DNA of 28,003 bases from Haplomitrium mnioides. Taxonomy: Eukaryota; Marchantiophyta; Haplomitriopsida; Calobryales. The position numbers and the translations under genes were made by a program. A model generated the notes under the pieces. The model was given only the letters and a program-made list of their open reading frames with translations. It had not been told where the DNA came from and searched no databases. The stretch is taken from positions 1 to 28,003 of the forward strand of contig JBNGIS010007153.1 in assembly GCA_049999725.1 (NCBI GenBank), in the 5' to 3' direction. Every line of letters starts with the position of its first letter. Position 1 is the stretch's first letter. Below, piece by piece: positions 22,556 to 28,003 of this stretch.

Positions 22556-22641
22556 TAAAAGAACCTAAACCCTGTATATGTCCGCCCTTTCCTTCTGAAG
22601 AGTAGTCTTTGGGGGTTAACGCCCAAAGGAGGGGGCTAACA

Positions 22642-22646
22642 CGTAA
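22642..22646 (+). repeat. Target-site duplication of element B (right copy)
   Basis: CGTAA, identical to 11116-11120. It encodes part of A's integrase (R-K). Confidence 0.93.
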
Positions 22647-23720
22647 GGTTCTTGCAGCACTTCATAATGACCAAGTGGGTGGTCACAATGCTATGAGAAA
22701 TACGGTGGCCAAGATTCTGGCTGCAGTATATTGGTGGCCCACGATGTACAAGGATGCAGTAGATTATATTAAGAAATGAGATCCTTGTCAACGGGTTGGT
22801 AAGCCCACCAATTTCTCCAATTGGCCCTTGATACCTATTTTGCTTTTGGCCCCATTTGATAAATGGGGAATAGACTTTGTGGGGCCTATAACTCCAGCAA
22901 CGCACTATCACATAAATCGATACATATTGGTTTGTACAGACTATGGCACGAAGTGGGTAGAGGCGGTGGCGACCAAGAAGGATGATGGATCAGTGGTGGC
23001 TAAGTTCCTTTTTGATCACATCATTACACGATTTGGATGCCCTCTGGAGTTGGTCAGCGACCGTGGGATGCACTTTTTGAATGGAGTGATTCGTCTACTT
23101 ACCGATATATATATGATCAAGCACCGGAAGACTTCTCCTTATAATCCCAAGTGCAATGGGCATACCGAGAAAACAAATGGATTATTATGCAAGATTTTTA
23201 ATAAGATCACTACATCCCATGCAAGGGATTGGGATGAGAAGCTCTATTCTACTATGTCGGCGTATAGGACTGCAGAGAAAGTGACTACCCAACAGACACC
23301 CTTCTACTTGGTTTATGGTATGCAAACGGTGATACCAGTGGAGTGGGAGGTGAAGACCCTGAGGACCAGCGAGTCAGAAAGATTGCTTGAGGCAGAAAGT
23401 CTGTAGAACAGAATGATAGATCTTATTAAGCTTGAAGAAGACTGAGTGTTAGCCGTGCATGAAACTAAGAAGATGCAAGGCAAGAGGAAGACCAGCACGA
23501 TCGGTGGTTGAAGAAGATGGATTACAGCAAAGGGGACTTGGTCTTGTTGTATGACAGCCGGTATATCAAGTTTCCGGGGAAGTTGCATGTGAGATGGATG
23601 GGTCCATACATTATCAAGAGGATTCATGCTAATGGGTTCTTGGATTTATTAACGTTGAGTGGGGAGTCTTTGGAGACCAGGGTGAATGGAGCCCGGGTTA
23701 AAAAGTATACCAGGCGTTAG
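22642..23720 (+). pseudogene. pol: Element A integrase (main part, decayed)
   Basis: Continues A's frame from 11105-11120. The zinc-binding His residues are at 22663 (L-H-N-D) and 22684 (G-G-H). The first Cys of the C-x2-C pair is replaced by TGA at 22777. The core from 22828 keeps all three catalytic acids: Asp 22873-22875 (G-I-D-F), Asp 23059-23061 (S-D-R-G) and Glu 23167-23169 (H-T-E-K), with exactly 35 residues between the last two. TAG at 23404 and a frameshift precede the C-terminal frame 23508-23720. That frame has R-W-M-G-P-Y (GPY/F module) and ends V-N-G-A-R-V-K-K-Y, a terminus typical of non-chromoviral plant gypsy elements. Confidence 0.92.
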
Positions 23721-23742
23721 GCTTGCGAGGTCACTGCGTAGT

Positions 23743-23753
23743 GGAGGAGGGGG
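23743..23753 (+). other. Element A polypurine tract
   Basis: GGAGGAGGGGG, about 20 nt after the pol stop and just before the 3' LTR start. Confidence 0.75.
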
Positions 23754-24120
23754 CTATGTGGTGAATGACTTAAGAAGGAAAGATCGGTTAAACACTCCAT
23801 TTTAGCAGTGTGGCCAACTACAGAAGGGTGCATGCTCCATGTTGTTGGTGATTTTGGTGATATAATAGGAAGTCGACGATCAGGAGGTGTGACCTTCAAC
23901 AGTTGGTAAGGAGGTTATCGGACATAAACACCTTATCGAGGTATCGAGTTCTGAGTTGGAACATTCCAGAAGGTCCAGCAGAGGTGTTCAAGCGGTATTG
24001 AGGACGTTGTTCATTCTTTGCTTTTCTTTGGAGTGTAATATTTTTTAGTATAATGACTGGCAATAAGGAGGGGAGCGATCAAGGTTGAGGTTGGAAATTT
24101 GGGGTGGGACAGAGAAGCCC

Positions 24121-24390
24121 ATCATATTTAAAAATTAATAAAAATGAAAAATAAAATGAAAAAAAATGAAAAAGAATAAAATAAGGGGTCCTACTTCTTA
24201 CTTAAAACCAGAGTAGGGCAGTAGAGTAGAATAGAATAGAGTTATCATAAAAATAAAATGAAAGAGTTTACTAGTAGGATAGAATAAAAGTATAATATGT
24301 TAAAATAAGAAAAAATAGGGTAATAGGCTGTGTTTTGATTAAGAGTGTAGATAAGTTGAGGGAAAGTTAAAAAGAATAAAAGTAGAATAA

Positions 24391-24440
<50 letters not shown>
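24121..24440. repeat. A/T-rich tract with (AAT)n
   Basis: AAAAT/AAAATA-type runs from 24121, then about 17 AAT units at 24391-24440. Located in A's 3' LTR. The minus-strand Tyr-rich frame 24245-24469 is its translation. Confidence 0.92.
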
Positions 24441-24442
<2 letters not shown>

Positions 24443-25299
24443 CAAAACTAACCTATTGTCGGGGGCCAAGCTAAGCCTACTACACTAATCTACATTGAAG
24501 ATTACATCTAACTCGAAGGACAGTGTGCCCTAGGGAAGGGCAGACCCTGAACTAGGTCCATCTAGGGGCTGAAGAGGATATATAGGTGGCTTTATACCCC
24601 ATAAAGGGCTGCCTCTTGAAGGAAAAGAAAAAGTGAGATCATTATATACTACTCCAACGACAACAAGAAAAACTTATGGGACTAAGTCCCTAGCCTGCAG
24701 AGATTAGCTTGCGTCTAGCAACAATGAACTCTTCTGTGAGGGGGTTCTTGTTATTCGCTTTGGAAGAATTGTCACGGAGTATTGATCAGTTGCATGGAAG
24801 GTTCAACTAATTGAGCTACGAAGAAAATTGACCGAGTGCGAGGAGTCAATTATTTGTGATGAAGGCCCCTACGAAGGAAGCGATCTCCTGTGAAGAATTC
24901 ATCAGTAAGAATGACAAAATTATGGCAGTATAGTGTGTTCAGCGTAATAGTGGGATCCGATGGATCGTGGAAGCTAACGTAGAGAAGAGTCAGGTCAAAG
25001 ACGGAACTTAGTTCGTGAAATGAAGGAGGATCGACCTGAGGTTATAAGATATTTGAAGAACTCCTTGCTGCGACTAAGTCCCAGCGGCGACAATCAAGTT
25101 GGAAAAGTAAGCCCGTTAAGAATTGAATGTGAAGAGACCCCTATGAAGAATCGTTATTGCAAAAAGGGACCTGCGAGGAATCGATCAATCTGCGAAGAGA
25201 AGAATGCCGCTTAAAGAAGAATGTTCCTACGATGAGGTCTACCTACGAGAATTCCCCTTTGCAAAGAATTTGATGCGAAGCAAATGCGTTGCAAAAAAA

Positions 25300-25741
25300 A
25301 CGATGTTGTGTTGAAGAAGAAATTTGCCTGTGTGAGCATCGATCTGCTGCAGAGAAATGTTTGGAGAAGAAGGTCCCAACTATGAAAGAAGACTTGTAGA
25401 AATGAATGTAAAAGGAGGATCCATACGGAGGAAGAATCGAATGTCAAGAATCCCTCCTCCTTGCAATGATNNNNNNNNNNNNNNNNNNNNNNNNNNNNNN
25501 NNNNNNNNNNNNNNNNNNNNNNNNNNNNNNNNNNNNNNNNNNNNNNNNNNNNNNNNNNNNNNNNNNNNNNACGATGTTGCATTGAAGAAGAAATCTGCTT
25601 GTGTGAGGATCGATTTGATGCGGAGAAATGTTTGGAGAAGAAGGTCTCGGCTATGAAAAAAGACCTGTAGAAATGAATGTAAAAGGAGGATCCATGCGGA
25701 GGAAGAATCGAATGTCAAGAACCCCTCCTCCTTGCGATGAT
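25300..25741 (+). repeat. 171-bp direct repeat meeting at an assembly gap
   Basis: 25300-25470 and 25571-25741 are both 171 bp and differ at about 16 positions by eye (near 91%). The left copy ends exactly at the N run and the right copy begins exactly after it, so this is probably a tandem array in A's LTR with an unknown number of units missing. Confidence 0.85.
25471..25570. other. Assembly gap (100 N)
   Basis: Exactly 100 N, between two copies of a 171-bp repeat. Confidence 0.98.
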
Positions 25742-26082
25742 GAATTTAGTTGCAAGAAGGGAAGGTTGCGAGGGAAATCGAAGGAAGGTTGCTACGATGA
25801 AGGATGCCCCTTGCTATGAATCAATTTATGAGGAAGAAATCTGTTGTGAGTTGCTTAGCTGAGAGGAAAGAAGCCCTTGTGAAGCGAAGACCAGCGTGGA
25901 GGTGTTTTGAAGGAAGAATCAACTGTGGCAATTGTCTTGTGCGATGACGAACATGTTGTGAAGAGGAACGCCGAATGCCCAGAAATGTGGAAGCAAATGC
26001 CTCTGCTGCGAGGAATCATCCTTGGCCGAGAGATCGCCCCACTGTATCATTTGAGCAAGGAGGGGTTAATTTCAAACGAAGC

Positions 26083-26091
26083 TATATATAG
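26083..26091 (+). promoter_or_regulatory. Possible TATA box of A LTR
   Basis: TATATATAG. The 5' LTR copy has decayed to TATATTTTC at about 91-99. Other TATATA strings at 24579 and 24643 compete, so the assignment is weak. Confidence 0.3.
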
Positions 26092-26139
26092 TTCCTATAA
26101 TGAACTATTTTAAAAGCGAGTTCAAAGGAGTGTATGAGT

Positions 26140-26161
26140 AGACTCCAACAATGCGGAGTCT
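26140..26161. repeat. Hairpin at the LTR break point
   Basis: AGACTCC and GGAGTCT form a perfect 7-bp stem around an 8-nt loop. It straddles the exact base (26141/26142) where homology between A's two LTRs ends. Confidence 0.7.
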
Positions 26162-27108
26162 GCAAAGAAGCAATCACCATTAGGCTAGAGAATTTGAAAA
26201 TGCCAAAACCTAGAATGGACAACTAGAGACCTTTCCACATTAGAAGGCTAAATGAAGATTTCGTTGAGCTTTTGGCGTAGAGAATGCTCACAAACAAGTA
26301 TGCACAAATTTTTTTCATTGTTGTTGTTGACCTGAAGTGTGGGTTAAAGGACAAGTCAGAGTTTTCTGGTAGGAACCTTGACAAGAATTGCTACGAGATT
26401 GTAGAAGGTAATCACAGTGTTGCAGCAAGGCATCTATTAATCACAAAATACATAGTGAAGAAACTGGTATTATCGCTCTGCAGCTCTTATGTGTACGTAG
26501 GCCTTACACCAATAGAGGCTCGCATTTTTGCAACTAATGACAACTACGACCAGAGGTACATGCTGGAAATGACCTCTATTCAAAAGGTTGAATATTGGCA
26601 TCAAAGATTTGTGAAGAGTGGGATGGTGTCATCCCAAAAATTGAAAAGAGAATTGGTGCTGGAAACCTCGAAGATTAAGCCCAAGTATATACTTGAGAAG
26701 ACCGTAACCTCTCAAGACAACCGGTTCCAATTGGCATTTAGAAGTGGTGAGCTCTGGGATCTACAACAAAGCATATTTTTGATGTGGGAAAAGAATATCG
26801 CTAAGGGCCAGAAGCTGAAGGCCAAGGGATCTCTTAGAATGGAGGACATGAAGTGGACACCTTGGAGGTCCCTTCAAGGTCTTCCTAACGAAGTAAAAAT
26901 TTCAGTTTTGAAGCGGGTGGAAGCCGAAGAGCTTTCAATAGATGAAATGTCTCGGGAGGCAGAGAGACATAAGGTTTTGGTAGTTATGGTTAAAAGTTTT
27001 TGTTCAAAAGTTTACTACAACAGCTGGGAGGAAGCAAGAGAGGAGTACCCTCTCCACACTGAGGAGTCCAAGATGGCTGCTTTCTATTCTAGCTTCGAGA
27101 AGCTTTTG
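26142..27108 (+). pseudogene. Gene fragment with ParB/sulfiredoxin-like GNHS motif
   Basis: One frame runs from the LTR break to a 290-codon open frame (26284-27156), with two TAG codons upstream at 26224 and 26278, in contexts suggesting Trp and Gln. The N-terminal part has R-R-L-N-E-D-F-V-E-L-L then V-V-V-D and E-I-V-E-G-N-H-S-V-A-A-R (about 26386-26430), resembling the nucleotide-binding turn (G-x-H-R type) of the ParB/sulfiredoxin superfamily. The rest is charged and helical, with Y-W-H-Q-R-F and Trp-rich segments I do not recognise. The codon pattern and long open frame suggest real protein-coding ancestry. A GTAAGA donor at 27109, in phase 0 after F-E-K-L-L, suggests the exon ends at 27108 and that the final 15 codons are intron read-through. 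Function unknown; the superfamily assignment is tentative. Confidence 0.55.
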
Positions 27109-27220
27109 GTAAGATCTTATTTTCAGAGTACATTCATTTCTTTGGAGTTGCAGTGAATTTACTTTAAGTTGTCTTTGGTTTTGATAAAATAGGTTTTGAG
27201 TCTTTTCGTGCAAGGACTGT

Positions 27221-27700
27221 GAAGTCCATGCGCACATGGACTTCTTAGTCTCTTCGCGGCTTTACTTAACAGTCCAAGCATGCCTAGACTTGATAGTCCA
27301 TGCGCGCATGGGCTTCGCAGTCCTTGCGCAATCAGACTTTACAGTCCATGCATACATGGACTGCGCAGTGCTTCCCCTCTTTGACCTTAGAGTCCAAGCG
27401 CACCTGCCTTGGAGGTCCATGCGCACATGGAGTAAGAATTCTAAGCGGCTTGGACTCAGAAGTCCATGTGCGCTTGGACAGAGAAGTCCCTGTGTGCATG
27501 GACTGAGAAGTTCCTACACGCTTGGACTGCAAAGTCCCTGCACGCTTAGACTGCGAAGTCCAAGCGAGATTGGGTTATTAATTCCTAGCATGTAAGGATT
27601 GTGAAGTCTATGCGCACATGGATGAGCAAGGACTTTGAAGTCCAAGCTCTCCTCAACATCAAAGTCATTGCGTGCATAAGCTTTGAAGTCCTTAGGCGTG
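27221..27700. repeat. 24-bp minisatellite with hairpin-forming units
   Basis: The AGTCC motif, or a one- or two-base variant of it, recurs every 24 bp from 27223 to about 27605 (27223, 27247, 27271, 27295, 27319, 27343, 27367, 27391, then 27461, 27485, 27509, 27533, 27557, 27581, 27605). After a 10-bp insertion it recurs at 27639, 27663 and 27687, giving about 20 units. The best unit, AGTCCATGCGCACATGGACT, is a perfect 8-bp inverted repeat with a 4-nt loop. Because 24 is a multiple of three, open frames on both strands (27236-27595 plus, 27514-27786 minus) read as 8-residue repeats. Nothing else supports them as genes. The array would lie in the presumed intron or 3' flank of the preceding fragment. 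Confidence 0.9.
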
Positions 27701-27709
27701 TTAGGTCCT

Positions 27710-28003
27710 GAGATAGGAGATTGCGAAAGCTTCTGAAAGAGGTTTGTCGGAGCACAAAGAGGAGCATAGTCATCGGAGAACAACAAAGTGGTGTCTTCTA
27801 GCTATAAGGAAGTGCTATTCTGCCATTTCTTGGAGCGTGACATAGAATGTTGAAGCAAGAAAATTTTGAGAACCATTTAATAGCAAATTTATGAGGGGTT
27901 CAGTGCCGCCGCAATTGGTAAGAAAACCCTAAAAGAAAATTAGGGAATGTTAAGGCGATGCTGGAGGCGGCGGAAGATTTTCACCTGGAGTACTTCTTCT
28001 AAA
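27710..28003. other. Unassigned sequence at window end
   Basis: No long open frame, no similarity to A's LTR segment 148-2287, and no RNA gene recognised. Confidence 0.5.

Larger units (their letters stand above)
11121..22641 (+). mobile_element. Element B: complete but decayed Ty3/gypsy retrotransposon nested in A
   Basis: An 11.5-kb element with two LTRs, candidate PBS, gag, protease, RT, RNase H, integrase and PPT, in that order on the + strand. CGTAA flanks it exactly on both sides (11116-11120 and 22642-22646), the 5-bp duplication expected from an LTR-element integrase. Pol order (RT-RNase H-integrase) is that of Ty3/gypsy. The integrase ends in a GPF module without a chromodomain, as in non-chromoviral plant lineages. 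A hand count over about 205 bp of the LTRs gave about 17 differences (near 92% identity), so the insertion is not recent. Stops, frameshifts and a lost integrase Glu make it non-autonomous now. Confidence 0.93.
19696..22641 (+). mobile_element. Element B 3' LTR
   Basis: Aligned to the 5' LTR from TATTAGCTAGTGG (5' copy TGTCAGCCAGTGG) to GGGGGCTAACA. The start has decayed from TG to TA by a transition. The copy keeps the consensus TATA box (21323), has a poly-G run (21515) and retains the 289-bp block that the 5' LTR lacks. The CGTAA target duplication follows directly. Confidence 0.92.
23757..26141 (+). mobile_element. Element A 3' LTR, truncated or interrupted
   Basis: Starts at about 23757 (TGTGGTG) after the PPT. 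The segment 26011-26141 matches 1-147 of the 5' LTR and the match stops abruptly after TGAGTAG at 26141. The remaining ~2.1 kb of LTR (counterpart of 148-2287) is not seen in the window. It contains A/T-rich sequence (24121-24440), a region of degenerate TGCGAAGAA-type subrepeats (about 24800-26000) and an N gap. Open frames here (25020-25214, 25628-25819) are low-complexity and not called genes. Confidence 0.82.

Noticed and set aside
7375-22641. Treating 7375-22641 as one giant insertion with a TGTCAG...CTAACA boundary
   Set aside because: The left 5 bp (ACGGC) do not match the right 5 bp (CGTAA), whereas CGTAA at 11116 does match. The sequence at 11105-11120 belongs to A's integrase, so there are two insertions.
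24245-24469. Tyr-rich minus-strand frame
   Set aside because: It is the translation of the AAT microsatellite.
27221-27700. CRISPR-like array
   Set aside because: Units are contiguous at 24 bp with no unique spacers, there are no cas genes, and the setting is eukaryotic.
27236-27786. Repetitive 8-residue proteins on both strands
   Set aside because: A 24-bp repeat stays open in several frames by arithmetic; there is no domain and no start context.
1-28003. tRNA or rRNA genes
   Set aside because: No cloverleaf or rRNA-like segment was recognised; the only tRNA-like sequence is the 18-nt primer-binding complement at 2298.

Overview
This window looks like intergenic DNA from a large, repeat-rich land-plant genome in draft form, with two runs of exactly 100 N. 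The evidence is several kb-scale LTR retrotransposons of the Ty3/gypsy type, a primer-binding site complementary to plant tRNA-Asp, and integrases that lack a chromodomain, as in the Athila/Tat-like non-chromoviral lineages. I cannot name the species. Nothing bacterial, plasmid-like or CRISPR-like is present.

The layout is a nest of decayed retrotransposons. Element A (outer, + strand) fills most of the window. It comprises the 3' part of its 5' LTR (1-2287), a tRNA-Asp PBS (2298), gag, protease, RT and RNase H (2524-7374), integrase (11105-11120, resuming at 22642-23720), a polypurine tract, and a 3' LTR (23757-26141) that stops short. Two later insertions split its integrase. Element C (7375 to about 11004) is an antisense LTR-type sequence related to B; its far end is hidden in the first gap. 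Element B (11121-22641, + strand) is structurally complete: LTR, PBS, gag, protease, RT, RNase H, integrase, PPT, LTR. It is flanked by an exact 5-bp target duplication, CGTAA (11116-11120 and 22642-22646). This shows that B landed inside A's integrase and that A's reading frame continues on both sides.

All retroelement coding regions are broken by frameshifts and stops. Many stops are TAG/TAA/TGA where a Gln, Trp or Arg codon is expected, consistent with C-to-T decay of methylated DNA. The two elements have lost different catalytic residues: A has an RT reading FLDN with an intact integrase DDE, and B has an RT reading FIDD with an integrase reading DD35K.

The right end (26142-28003) is not recognisably LTR sequence. 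It starts abruptly where homology to A's other LTR ends, at a small hairpin. It holds a gene fragment with a G-N-H-S motif resembling the ParB/sulfiredoxin fold, two in-frame TAG codons upstream of a 290-codon open frame, and a plausible phase-0 splice donor. This is followed by a 24-bp minisatellite of about 20 units, several of which are perfect hairpins. This end is the part of the window least explained by known element families.
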